From Lachnospiraceae bacterium (GTDB lineage: Bacteria > Bacillota > Clostridia > Lachnospirales > Lachnospiraceae), in the NCBI GenBank assembly GCA_910574715.1, contig CAJTCH010000048.1, positions 1-36,092 on the forward strand: a stretch of 36,092 bases of DNA, written 5' to 3'. The translations under genes and the position numbers were made by a program. Positions 1-8,292 of this stretch are shown here, piece after piece (positions within the stretch are counted from its first letter, which is position 1; each line of letters opens with the position of its first letter). Under the pieces are notes generated by a model. It saw only the letters and a program-made list of their open reading frames with translations, was not told the DNA's origin and did no database searches.

Positions 1-102
1 ACTGTCCGTAGTGTCAGTATAAATGGAACACGAAAAAAATACACAACGGAACTTACGCCATTTCAAAAAGACATATATGAGTTATATGGGCTGACACCTT
101 AA
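1..102 (+). pseudogene. C-terminal tail of an unidentified protein, possibly a transposase
   Basis: An open frame enters from the left edge and stops at 100-102, giving 33 residues that end LTPFQKDIYELYGLTP. A lysine/threonine-rich stretch followed by 'TPFQ..IYELYGL' reminds me of the C-termini of some clostridial IS transposases, but I cannot place it in a family with certainty. The upstream part lies outside the window, so it is unknown whether the gene is intact. Confidence 0.3.
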
Positions 103-164
103 ACATGTGTATAATTTGAACGGGATTTTAGGTTACAATAAAAAAATTAATAGGAAGGAATAAA

Positions 165-798
165 ATGAGGAAATTTCTAAGAAACATTGGATTGCTTTTC
201 TGATACTTTTTTTATATGAGGTTTTAATTCTCATATTTTCGCCGGTTATAAGTACCTCATTTATTTCAGGTTTTACTTTATCTATTTTGAGTGTTTGGCT
301 TTGTTTATGGCTTATCCATAGTTATCTCCGGGAACCATTGGTAGAATATGGATTGCATTTAAAAAAATACATATACAGATAATCAGTGGAATTTTACTTG
401 CTGTAGTTATAGATTATTTGCTTTTACAAAGTATTACATCAGGAATATTTGGTATAAAACGTTATATGGAACAATTGATATCAGATCCGATTAATATTCT
501 TATTTTTTTTAACCCTTTAATACCTGCAATATCAGAAGAATGTGTGTATCGAGGATTTTTACTATCTTTTTTCCAAAGATTATTTGATAATCCAATATTG
601 AGTGTTTCACTAAGTGCTGTCTTATTTGGTGTGGGTCACTACCCTTCATATCATAGTATGGATCAGGTTGTTTTTGCATTGATTATGGGATTTATATTTG
701 GATATTTACGGTTAAAAGAACCAGAAAAATTTACGCTTTTTTCACTTAGTTTGGCTCATTTTTTGCATAATACTTTTTTGAATAACACCCTAATTTGA
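165..798 (+). pseudogene. CPBP-family intramembrane metalloprotease, broken by two frameshifts
   Basis: The C-terminal part (418-798) has all three motifs of the CPBP/Abi (CAAX protease) family: EECVYR (EExxxR), FGVGH (FxxxH) and HFLHN (HxxxN), all within hydrophobic segments. CPBP proteins are multi-span membrane proteases, often tied to bacteriocin self-immunity or prenyl-protein processing. The N-terminal half is present but out of frame. An ATG at 165 with an upstream AGGAAGGA site runs only 12 codons. The hydrophobic stretch continues in another frame from about 167 to 382, and the motif half lies in a third frame. Each junction is explained by one missing base; the second falls on an A7 run at 361-367. 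As it stands the gene cannot give a full-length product. Its strong AT-richness differs from the window's core. A sequencing indel in the A run is an alternative. Confidence 0.75.
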
Positions 799-885
799 AT
801 AGTGTAAAAAGGGTATATCTTTTTTTGAAATCTCTTTTGCATTAAAGAATACCCCTTGATCAATATTAATTGAAAATATAGTATG

Positions 886-919
886 AAAAAGTTCTGAATC
901 TTATTTGTTCCAGAACTTT
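886..919 (-). terminator. Rho-independent terminator of the truncated AAA-ATPase gene
   Basis: On the minus strand a 9-bp perfect stem (AAAGTTCTG / CAGAACTTT) with a 14-nt loop is followed by a T run. It begins directly at the stop codon of the 919-1476 gene. The same structure, with compensatory stem changes, follows the paralogue at 30410-32125. Confidence 0.75.
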
Positions 920-1476
920 CATATAACTATGCTTTTGTATAAAGTAGCCTTCCGGATTGCTCTTATGAATTCATTGCGAACTTCTTCATTTGGGATAAAG
1001 ACTTCTTCTGTCTCCATATCATATGCGAGGTAACCAAGGTGAACAAGCAATGTGAAGATGTCATCTTTGCCGGACAGAGAGGTCATATCATTCTGGAAAG
1101 TACCTGTATCAATTCGGCAGCGCTTTTCGCCTAGCAAGTCTACGATTGCATCTTTCAGTCCGTCGTAATTCATATCAATATAAGTTTTCAGGGATTCATA
1201 TGTTTCGGTCTTTGTCCAGTAGTCGCCGAACCGATGATTAGAAATCTCCAGATCCTCAAAAAGCTCTCTGGAATCTGCGCCTCTGGAATAATAGGTGGCC
1301 AGCATCTTGGCGGCGAAAGATTTGCCGAACCGTCTGGGACGGCTGAAACAAGTCAGCATTCTGCTGGTTTCTAGCACTTGATTCATATATGCGATCAGTC
1401 CTGACTTATCTATATATGTCTTGCTTCTTAAGATGGCTTTGAATGCATCTGCCGGAGGGTTCACATAAAATCCCAT
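919..1476 (-). pseudogene. AAA-ATPase-like / PD-(D/E)XK family protein, internally deleted
   Basis: The 185-residue product keeps the N-terminal P-loop region of the 'AAA-ATPase-like' family, with the SRPRRFGKS nucleotide-binding motif at about residues 45-53. After LEISNH (about residue 80) it jumps directly to a segment (DYWTKTETYESLKTYIDM) that in full-length members lies several hundred residues later. The Walker B region seen in the 571-residue paralogue at 30410 (LLIDEYD) is absent, as is the C-terminal nuclease core. The last residues (ATLYKSIVI) resemble the family's usual C-terminus, so a second deletion is likely. The frame stays open, and a good promoter, ribosome site and terminator remain, so a short protein may still be made. 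Without Walker B, ATP hydrolysis is unlikely. Confidence 0.75.
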
Positions 1477-1508
1477 ACATTACTCCCCTTTCTATAGGTT
1501 GTGGGTTC

Positions 1509-1537
1509 AGTATATCATCTGGCAATAAAAATCTCAA
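1509..1537 (-). promoter_or_regulatory. Sigma-A-type promoter for the truncated AAA-ATPase gene
   Basis: Read on the minus strand: TTGAGA at 1537-1532, a 17-nt spacer, and TATACT at 1514-1509, with an extended -10 TG upstream. The start codon at 1476 is preceded by AGGGGAG. The match is good, but no transcript data are available. Confidence 0.6.
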
Positions 1538-1573
1538 TAATATCTTAAGCATGAAATAGCAGATAGCCGGCTG

Positions 1574-2452
1574 TCAGATACGGTTTTTCTTCTTCTGGAA
1601 AAATGCTTCACGGTATGATGTGGCGGTAACGCCCTCATACCGTTTGAAAAGGCGCATGAAATACTTTTCATCCATGATACCGACCTGATTACTGATCTCA
1701 GCCAGTGTGAATTTCGGCTCAGAGGTCAGGTAATTTTTGGCGGCCCGGATACGCTGGCGGTTCAGATACTCCGTAACCGTATATCCGCTGTATTGCCTGA
1801 AAACGGAGGTCAGATAAGCAGGATGATATCCGAACTTACGGGCAATGTCAGTGACAGAGAGTGCGGTATCATAATTGAGCTGCAGCCATTCCATAAGAGT
1901 TATGATACTTAAGGGTATGTGCTCATTCTGCTGCATAAGATGATAGTGAAAGAAGTATTCGCTGGTCAGCTCAAGCAGCAGTGTGCTCTGGGCATAACTG
2001 CACTGCATTGAAGAGATGGGGCCGAGACGCTTTGCGAGGTCAAGAAGCTGTACGAACAGGATATTGATCCGGCTGTTCGAGGAGAATGTGCCGGTTTCGG
2101 GCAGGATATAACGAGGGAAGTCCTTCTCCTGGAAAGCTGCCGCAGCCTGTTGGTCGTCATGTACTATAGTGTACTCTGCACCGAAGTGAAAATGAGTCCA
2201 GTAGAAGGATAATTCACCGTCAGAAGGTACTGTTCCATGATGGCATTCTCCCGGGGGCAGCAGTACGAACTGTCCGGAAGAGAGATGGTAGCTGCGGGCA
2301 TCAGATTGGATATGCAGGATCCCTTTGGTTACAGAGATAAATTCAAAAGAGTCTATCGTTCGTCTGGGGTGCAGAAACCTGTCTTCACTTATAAGGTTGC
2401 CTGCAGTCAAAAATGTGAGCGGCCGTGAGGCATCCGACAAGATATATATCAT
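1574..2452 (-). CDS. AraC-family transcriptional regulator (cupin sensor plus HTH)
   Basis: The 292-residue protein has an N-terminal cupin-like sugar-sensing half, including a PPGECHHG metal/ligand-type loop at about residues 66-73, and a C-terminal AraC double helix-turn-helix over about residues 190-285 (DIARKFGYHPAYLTSVFRQY, then a second helix ending YFMRLFKRYEG). Length and layout match carbohydrate-responsive AraC regulators. It is transcribed divergently from the GH127 gene with only about 100 bp between them. It is therefore the likely regulator of that gene, probably in response to an arabinose-containing sugar; this is inferred from position. The chosen start is ATG at 2452, with AAAGGTGG about 11 nt upstream. 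Confidence 0.88.
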   Translation of the reverse strand: MIYILSDASRPLTFLTAGNLISEDRFLHPRRTIDSFEFISVTKGILHIQSDARSYHLSSGQFVLLPPGECHHGTVPSDGELSFYWTHFHFGAEYTIVHDDQQAAAAFQEKDFPRYILPETGTFSSNSRINILFVQLLDLAKRLGPISSMQCSYAQSTLLLELTSEYFFHYHLMQQNEHIPLSIITLMEWLQLNYDTALSVTDIARKFGYHPAYLTSVFRQYSGYTVTEYLNRQRIRAAKNYLTSEPKFTLAEISNQVGIMDEKYFMRLFKRYEGVTATSYREAFFQKKKNRI

Positions 2453-2551
2453 CTATGATTTGTCCACCTTTCTTTGAAATCTGTGTGTTGCAAAATCCTA
2501 TAAAAATGATAGCATAGTTGATGAAAAGTGACAATCGGAGGACGAAATAAG

Positions 2552-4495
2552 ATGAAAAAAACAGTAAGTGAAGTCAGGGAAAATCAGGTAAAGATTACAG
2601 ACGCGTTCTGGTCACAGATTCAGGAGAAGGTTATCGATGTGGTAATCCCTTTTCAGGAGAAGGTATTGAATGACGAGATCCCGGGTGTGGAGAAGAGTCA
2701 TGCGATAGAGAATTTCCGGATTGCGGCAGGATTAAGTCAGGGAGAGTTCTATGGAATGGTGTTTCAGGACAGTGATGTGGCGAAGTGGCTGGAAGGCGTG
2801 GCATATTCGCTGGCAGTCAAGCCGGATCCGGCGTTGGAGGCAAGGGCAGACGAGATGATTGAGATCATCGAAAAAGCACAGCAGCCGGATGGGTACCTGG
2901 ATACGTATTTTATCATCAAGGAACCGGAGCATCGCTGGCAGAATCTTCAGGAATGTCATGAGCTGTATTGTGCAGGCCACATGATGGAGGCGGCTGCGGC
3001 GTATTACCGCGTGACCGGGAAGGATAAGCTGCTGCACGTGACAGAGAGACTGGCAGATCACATTATTGGGAGGTTCGGACCTGAGGAGGAGAAAGAGCAT
3101 GGCTTCCCGGGTCATCAGGAGGTAGAGATTGGTCTGATGAAGCTCTATCATGTTACAGGAAAAGAGAAGTATAAGAACATGGCGAGATATTTCCTGGAAG
3201 AGAGGGGGAAGAATCCGGATTATTTCTATGAAGAGAAGTTGAGAAGGGGATGGCAGCACTCCGGACAGTACAGCACAGACCGTCTGGATGTAAGATATTA
3301 TCAGGCGCACCAGACGGTCTATGAGCAGAAAGAGGCAGTCGGCCATGCGGTCCGCGCCCTGTATATGTATACGGCGATGGCAGACCTGGCCGGAACGGAC
3401 GGGGATGACAGGCTGTATCAGGCATGCAGGACTCTGTGGGATAATATCGTAGGCCGGAAGCTGTACATTACCGGCGGATTAGGCGGAGATTCGGAAGGAG
3501 AGGCTTTCGCCTGCAATTATGAGCTGCCGAATGATATGGCATACGCAGAGACCTGTGCATCTATAGCCATGATATTTTTTGCACATCATATGCTGGAAAT
3601 GGACATGGACGGCGCTTATGCGGATATCATAGAGAAAGAATTGTATAACAGCACCATCAGCGGGATGCAGCTGGATGGGAAGAGGTATTTCTATGTGAAT
3701 CCGCTGGAGTGCGAGCCGGGAGTATCGGGGGAACTGTTTGGATATGAGCATGCATTGCCGACGAGACCAGGATGGTATGCATGTGCCTGCTGCCCGCCGA
3801 ATCTGATCAGGCTGATCACATCCCTGGGGAAATATTGCTTCAGTGAGAGTGATTCTGCTATTTATTCTCATCTGATGATCGGACAGGAGGCAGAGCTTCA
3901 GAAGGCAGATATTACCGTACAAACCAGCTATCCATGGGAAGGTAAGACAGAGTATAGGGTTACGCCTAAGACAAATGAGGAATTCACCCTGGCGATTCAT
4001 ATTCCCTATTATGTGGATACTGACAGTGAGGAAACATCTGTGACAGTGAACGGAGAACCGCTTAATATGGCAGAACTTATGGAGAAGGGGTATGTATATA
4101 TCACAAGAAAATGGAAGGAAGGGGATAAAGTTTCTGTTCATTTCCCCATGGAGGTGCGCAAGGTATACGCCAATCAGAATGTGCGTGAAGACGCGGGCTG
4201 TGTGGCTCTTCTGCGAGGCCCGATCGTCTACTGCCTGGAAGGTGCGGACAATGGGAAACTGCTCCAAAGCCTGCGGATTCCCAGAGATCTGAATGCAGTT
4301 CCTTATGTATGTGAAGATGGAGTCCTCAGAGGAAATGTCCTGCTTCGGATAGAGGGATGGCGCATGGTTGGCGGACAGGAATTATACAGTGAGAAACGGC
4401 CGGTGAGAGAGAAGGCGGTACTCACGGCAATCCCTTATTATACCTGGGCGAATCGGGGAGAGAACCAGATGCGTGTCTGGATATTGGAGGAATAG
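2552..4495 (+). CDS. Glycoside hydrolase family 127, beta-L-arabinofuranosidase-like
   Basis: The 647-residue protein (DUF1680/GH127) probably removes L-arabinofuranose from plant glycans or arabino-oligosaccharides. GH127 enzymes use a zinc-bound cysteine nucleophile. The matching residues are visible: GEAF (catalytic Glu, about E317), AETCA (zinc ligands about E333 and C335) and CACCPPN (about C413 and C414, one of them the nucleophile). The spacing of Glu, Glu and Cys (16 and 18 residues) matches the Bifidobacterium HypBA1 pattern. No signal peptide is seen, so it should act in the cytoplasm on imported sugars. I chose ATG 2552 because GGAGG lies 10 nt upstream; an in-frame GTG at 2528 has no such site. 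It is monocistronic and divergent from the AraC gene. Substrate specificity within the family is uncertain. Confidence 0.9.
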   Translation: MKKTVSEVRENQVKITDAFWSQIQEKVIDVVIPFQEKVLNDEIPGVEKSHAIENFRIAAGLSQGEFYGMVFQDSDVAKWLEGVAYSLAVKPDPALEARADEMIEIIEKAQQPDGYLDTYFIIKEPEHRWQNLQECHELYCAGHMMEAAAAYYRVTGKDKLLHVTERLADHIIGRFGPEEEKEHGFPGHQEVEIGLMKLYHVTGKEKYKNMARYFLEERGKNPDYFYEEKLRRGWQHSGQYSTDRLDVRYYQAHQTVYEQKEAVGHAVRALYMYTAMADLAGTDGDDRLYQACRTLWDNIVGRKLYITGGLGGDSEGEAFACNYELPNDMAYAETCASIAMIFFAHHMLEMDMDGAYADIIEKELYNSTISGMQLDGKRYFYVNPLECEPGVSGELFGYEHALPTRPGWYACACCPPNLIRLITSLGKYCFSESDSAIYSHLMIGQEAELQKADITVQTSYPWEGKTEYRVTPKTNEEFTLAIHIPYYVDTDSEETSVTVNGEPLNMAELMEKGYVYITRKWKEGDKVSVHFPMEVRKVYANQNVREDAGCVALLRGPIVYCLEGADNGKLLQSLRIPRDLNAVPYVCEDGVLRGNVLLRIEGWRMVGGQELYSEKRPVREKAVLTAIPYYTWANRGENQMRVWILEE

Positions 4496-4502
4496 AAGGC
4501 TA

Positions 4503-4546
4503 GTACAGCGTTGTATTATTCAAGAACTAATGCAACGCTGTACCAG
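4503..4546. repeat. Perfect hairpin between convergent genes, related to the element at 33604-33705
   Basis: An 11-bp perfect inverted repeat (GTACAGCGTTG at 4503-4513, CAACGCTGTAC at 4533-4543) encloses a 19-nt loop. It lies between the convergent GH127 and NAD-kinase-like genes, so it could end transcription from both sides, although it has no T run. Positions 4514-4546 match 33673-33705 at 28 of 33 bases, which suggests a dispersed small repeat rather than a simple terminator. Confidence 0.65.
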
Positions 4547-4559
4547 GCCTGTATCACGC

Positions 4560-5672
4560 TTAGACCATGTCAACCCGATATAATACAGTCTCGTAACTGC
4601 TCACTCCTATCTTGTAGTAACCGCACAGATACCGGTCCGTATCTCTGTCGCCCGTGTCCACAAGCATAGGACAGCCCTTAAGAGTTGCAAGCTTATCCTT
4701 TGTGACGGCCAGGATCAGCCTCTCTTTGGTTACCATCCGGATGATCCGGGGGCTGATCTGCTGATTTCCCCGCCCGAAGATAAATCCATTGCCGCCGATA
4801 CAGGTTACGATGATCCATGCAGGTATGCCCTTTCCTAACAGTTTGCAGAGGGATTGTTCGTCCGCATCCCTTAAAATGATTTTTCTCCCTCTTGCGACAT
4901 CCACGCCCCGAAGCGTCCCTTTGCCTTCTAATTGCTCCTTAAGACAATAGGTAGTGCTTCCAGGACCGATGATATATAAGGCGCGCTCGTCCATAGCAGA
5001 AATGATATAATCTGTGAGCAATTCTCTGCCCGATGAATCTCCCGGGCAGATCTCCTTTGCTTTTTGCAGTCGGCTCTTATCATGGATGCTTTGCAGGAAT
5101 CCATATAAAGCGGGGGTTGCCAAGGGATCGTTAAGCTGCGCTTCATCAATATCCATAATTTCCCGGTATTCCAAGGACAGCCGCTCTCCCCGGACGAAGC
5201 TTCCAAGCAGCTCGCCTGCCTGATAGGGGCTTACGGCGTAACAGGCAGAATACATCTTCACCCCGGCCGGGATAGCCAGAACCGGGAATTGTTCGCCCAC
5301 CGCTTCACAGATGTCCCGTGCCGTACCGTCTCCGCCGCAGAAGACGAGCAGATCCACACCCCTGTCTTTTAATAAGCGCGCGTAATACAGGGTATCCTCC
5401 TTTGAAGTGATCTCCCCATGTTTCCCGAGACTTTCATATGGAATCTGAGCTTTTTCTAATATATTTCCGCCCATTTCCCCTTCGGGGGCAATCATATGAA
5501 AGCCTGCGTCTTCTCTGATTCTGGCTATGCACTCGTATGCCCTTGCTCCGGCCGTTTTACTATAACCAAGCCCCAGGGCAGCCATGCGTCCGTCCAGGCT
5601 GTCGCTTCCTTTCATTCCCGCCTGACCGCCGAGCCCGGCAATCGGATTAACGAGAAAACCGATTCTCTTCAT
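4560..5672 (-). CDS. ATP-NAD kinase family protein (AcoX-like)
   Basis: The 370-residue protein has an N-terminal NAD-kinase/diacylglycerol-kinase fold. It starts with a GFLVNPIAGLGG phosphate-binding segment and carries the family's GGDGTARD motif at about residues 113-120. It is longer than housekeeping NAD kinases (about 270-300) and resembles the AcoX-type proteins found beside catabolic dehydrogenase operons. The probable reaction is phosphorylation of NAD or a related small molecule with ATP, in the cytoplasm. It is the last gene of the four-gene minus-strand operon, 6 bp after the dehydrogenase stop, with GGAAGGA ahead of its ATG. The context suggests it serves the cofactor needs of the dehydrogenase or P-protein pair. 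The true substrate is unknown. Confidence 0.8.
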   Translation of the reverse strand: MKRIGFLVNPIAGLGGQAGMKGSDSLDGRMAALGLGYSKTAGARAYECIARIREDAGFHMIAPEGEMGGNILEKAQIPYESLGKHGEITSKEDTLYYARLLKDRGVDLLVFCGGDGTARDICEAVGEQFPVLAIPAGVKMYSACYAVSPYQAGELLGSFVRGERLSLEYREIMDIDEAQLNDPLATPALYGFLQSIHDKSRLQKAKEICPGDSSGRELLTDYIISAMDERALYIIGPGSTTYCLKEQLEGKGTLRGVDVARGRKIILRDADEQSLCKLLGKGIPAWIIVTCIGGNGFIFGRGNQQISPRIIRMVTKERLILAVTKDKLATLKGCPMLVDTGDRDTDRYLCGYYKIGVSSYETVLYRVDMV

Positions 5673-5678
5673 GCCGTT

Positions 5679-6707
5679 CTACATTCCTTCCGGGTGGAGC
5701 ATGATCTTGACGGCCTGTCTGGACATAAATACTTCGAAAGCCTTTTCCATATCTGAAAGCGCATAATGATGTGTGATCATCGGTGTTACGTCTATGCGGC
5801 CGTCCTCGATTAGCTGCAGGCATTCCTTGAACTCTTCACGAGTATAGCAGATGGTGCCATGTATGTCGATTTCGCTGCGCACAACCTTGCCAAGATCCGT
5901 AGGCGCCAACTGATGGAACAGGCCTGTGATATAGTAGTGGCCCGTTTTCTTCAGGGAATTCATGGCAATCTCCACTAACGGAACGGCTCCTGCGCAGTCA
6001 TGAACGAAATCCAGCATCTCGCCGTCCGTGATCTCGCGTATCCGCTTGATGGGGTCTTCGATGGAATTATTGATCACATCATCAGCCCCAAGAGTCTTGG
6101 CCAGTTCAAGACGGTCTCTGTCGCAGTCAGCTCCGAGAACGATAATCTTGCGTGCGCCGCGAAGCTTTAGAAGCTGTGTAGCATACAGGCCGATGGGACC
6201 GGGGCCTAAGACCATGACGGTGTCCTTGGATGTGAGGGGCATACGCTTGACCGTGCGGTACGCGGAAGCCACCGGGTCTGCTGCCGCCCCGAAGTCGTAG
6301 CTTGTGGTATCGCGAAGCTTCACCAGTACCTTCGCCGGAACGCGGACATACTCTGCAAAAGCGCCGTCTACGTGGATACCGGTCTCGATCAGGTTGTCGC
6401 AGAGCGGCTCATTTCCCTCGATACAGTATTTACAATTACCGCAGCCGATCACGATGCATGCGCTGACACGGTCGCCCACCTTCCAGTCCCTTACCTTTGT
6501 CCCGATTTCCACGATATCGCCCGCGAATTCGTGTCCTGGGATCAAGGGATAAGGAACTTCCCTGGTTCCTGCAAGGATCGGCCCGTCAGAGCCGCAGAAG
6601 CCGACGGATTTCACCTTCACTATGACATCATCCTCCCGGCATACCGGCATTGGCACATCCTTTATCGCAAAGCCTGGTCCTGTATGTTCTTTTACTACTG
6701 CTAGCAT
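5679..6707 (-). CDS. Zinc-dependent medium-chain alcohol/polyol dehydrogenase
   Basis: The 342-residue MDR dehydrogenase is of the threonine/sorbitol/butanediol dehydrogenase type. The catalytic zinc site shows C38 (GFCGSD) and H59-E60 (PGHEF). The structural zinc site has four cysteines at 89, 92, 95 and 103. The Rossmann motif GPGPIG is at 168-173. The usual Glu-Pro after the substrate domain is Asp-Pro here (D144), and the residue after GSD is Gly rather than the frequent His/Val-His, so the substrate is not obvious. It is co-transcribed with the P-protein pair, 15 bp after gcvPB-like, with AAAGGAG ahead of the ATG. Oxidation of a beta-hydroxy amino acid or a diol is plausible, but this is an inference from family and neighbours. 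Confidence 0.88.
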   Translation of the reverse strand: MLAVVKEHTGPGFAIKDVPMPVCREDDVIVKVKSVGFCGSDGPILAGTREVPYPLIPGHEFAGDIVEIGTKVRDWKVGDRVSACIVIGCGNCKYCIEGNEPLCDNLIETGIHVDGAFAEYVRVPAKVLVKLRDTTSYDFGAAADPVASAYRTVKRMPLTSKDTVMVLGPGPIGLYATQLLKLRGARKIIVLGADCDRDRLELAKTLGADDVINNSIEDPIKRIREITDGEMLDFVHDCAGAVPLVEIAMNSLKKTGHYYITGLFHQLAPTDLGKVVRSEIDIHGTICYTREEFKECLQLIEDGRIDVTPMITHHYALSDMEKAFEVFMSRQAVKIMLHPEGM

Positions 6708-6722
6708 TTTTGTCTCCTTTCA

Positions 6723-8291
6723 TCATTCGGCGGCACAATTCGGGTTCATTTTCTTGTACGCCCGCCATGTAGTTGCGAATTTATCCCAGTCTGTCAGACC
6801 GGCCTCGTCGATCTGTGATGCCAGCGCTGCCTTGTGCGGGGCGCTCTTGACCAGCTCCGGGTTCTCGTAGGCTTCCTTTGCAATGGAACGGAACGCTTCC
6901 ACGAATTCATCAATATCGTCTTTGGAATAGGTCTCCGCCGGTTCCGGCGTAAATGGTTCCGGAATTACTCTTGGATGGTGGCTGGCAAAATAATCCTGGA
7001 ATCCATAATCGACGATCCGCCTGCAGATGTCGTCGGTCGTGACTCCCGTATCCTCTGTAAGCTGCTCCCAGCTAAGCCGTGCCTGTTCCATACGGAATCT
7101 TCCTTCGGCCATAGGCATACTAAGTCCCGGGATTGTCAGCAGCTTTTTCAGCATATAGTTATTGTTCAGGATAGACAGCTCGGCGATCTGTTTCATTCCG
7201 TCCGGACCTAGAGACCGGATATAAGCGTAGGCGCGTACCAGAACCGCAGGCACGCCGTAGAACTTTCTTAATTTCCCGATACTGTCCGGATGGTCGTAGT
7301 CGAAGTAATATTTTTCTCCGTCAAATTCTACCGTCGGAACTGCCGTAAATCTTCTAAGCTTATCGGAGACGCACTGGGCGCCTGCCGCCGGTCCCTGGCA
7401 GCCGTGAGGTGAGGAGAAGGATTTGTGCAGGTTATAGTGGCACATGTCGAATCCTGCGTCTCTTGCCCGGGTAATCCCGAATACGCCGTTTAGGTTGGCC
7501 TGGTCATAGACACAGAGACCGCCTGCTTCATGCACGGTATCTACAAACTGGCGGATACGGTCGTTGTAGATTCCCGTGTCTTCAGGATTGGTGATCATCA
7601 GAGCCGCCGTATGCTCAGATACCGATGCCTTCAGAGCTTCCAGGTCCGGCAGCCCGTCCTTGTCCGGGTAGAGCGTGATCAGTTTATAGCCTAAGGTTGC
7701 AGCCGTGCCGGGGTTGGCGGGATGTGAGAGGATAGTGGTTATGATCTCATTGCGCTGTTCTCCTTCGCCGTTGGCTTCATGATAGGCCCGGATGGTCTGC
7801 ACATTGGCGAAGATCGCCTGGGAACCTCCGGACGGCTGGAGGCTTACGCAGTCCATCCCGGATATTGCCTTCAGGTATTCCTGGTCACGGTACATGATCT
7901 CAAGGATTCCCTGAAGGGTGCTTTCATCCTGGTAAGGATGAAGTTCAGTAAGCTTGGGGGATCGAACCATTTGCTCGTTGATCTTGGGGCTGTACTTCAT
8001 GGTGCAGGTTCCAAGACCGATGTCAATATTGATATCCGTTCCGATGGTCTCCTGGGAGAGACGCATATAATGCCGCAGCACCTGCATCTGGGACATCTCC
8101 GGCAGCGCCGGCATCTTCTTCCTTAGAAGTCCCTGGGGGACTAAGGATTCTCCGCTGCCCACACATTCGGTGATATGCTCGGATGCAAGGGGGATCATCA
8201 CGCCCCGTTCCCCCGGATTCCCCAGTTCCATGATAATTGGTTCGTCCCATCTCGCTTCGTGGAAATCACGGTCTGTTCTTATATATCCCAT
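6723..8291 (-). CDS. Glycine dehydrogenase (decarboxylating) subunit 2-like, divergent P-protein
   Basis: The 522-residue PLP-dependent protein is homologous to GcvPB, the C-terminal half of the glycine cleavage P-protein. The PLP lysine is K290 in NLHKSFSSPHG, with the upstream Asp (D263, YDQANLNG) and the CTMKYSPKINE stretch conserved. Motifs normally near-invariant are changed. The AHGTNPA loop reads LSHPANPG (about 188-195), DGANLNA reads DQANLNG, and the glycine-rich loop HGGGGPG..GPVGV reads HGCQGPAAGAQCV (296-308). The start is coupled to the upstream gcvPA-like stop (1-nt gap), with GGGAGG 7 nt ahead of the ATG. The partner subunit is the next gene upstream. No gcvT, gcvH or lipoyl gene is nearby. 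I expect an amino-acid decarboxylase of P-protein type, with glycine not assured as the substrate. Confidence 0.85.
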   Translation of the reverse strand: MGYIRTDRDFHEARWDEPIIMELGNPGERGVMIPLASEHITECVGSGESLVPQGLLRKKMPALPEMSQMQVLRHYMRLSQETIGTDINIDIGLGTCTMKYSPKINEQMVRSPKLTELHPYQDESTLQGILEIMYRDQEYLKAISGMDCVSLQPSGGSQAIFANVQTIRAYHEANGEGEQRNEIITTILSHPANPGTAATLGYKLITLYPDKDGLPDLEALKASVSEHTAALMITNPEDTGIYNDRIRQFVDTVHEAGGLCVYDQANLNGVFGITRARDAGFDMCHYNLHKSFSSPHGCQGPAAGAQCVSDKLRRFTAVPTVEFDGEKYYFDYDHPDSIGKLRKFYGVPAVLVRAYAYIRSLGPDGMKQIAELSILNNNYMLKKLLTIPGLSMPMAEGRFRMEQARLSWEQLTEDTGVTTDDICRRIVDYGFQDYFASHHPRVIPEPFTPEPAETYSKDDIDEFVEAFRSIAKEAYENPELVKSAPHKAALASQIDEAGLTDWDKFATTWRAYKKMNPNCAAE

Positions 8292-8292
8292 A

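Noticed and set aside
3479..4267. 262-codon antisense frame within the GH127 gene
   Set aside because: It is a shadow of a gene with clear catalytic residues; its composition is not protein-like.
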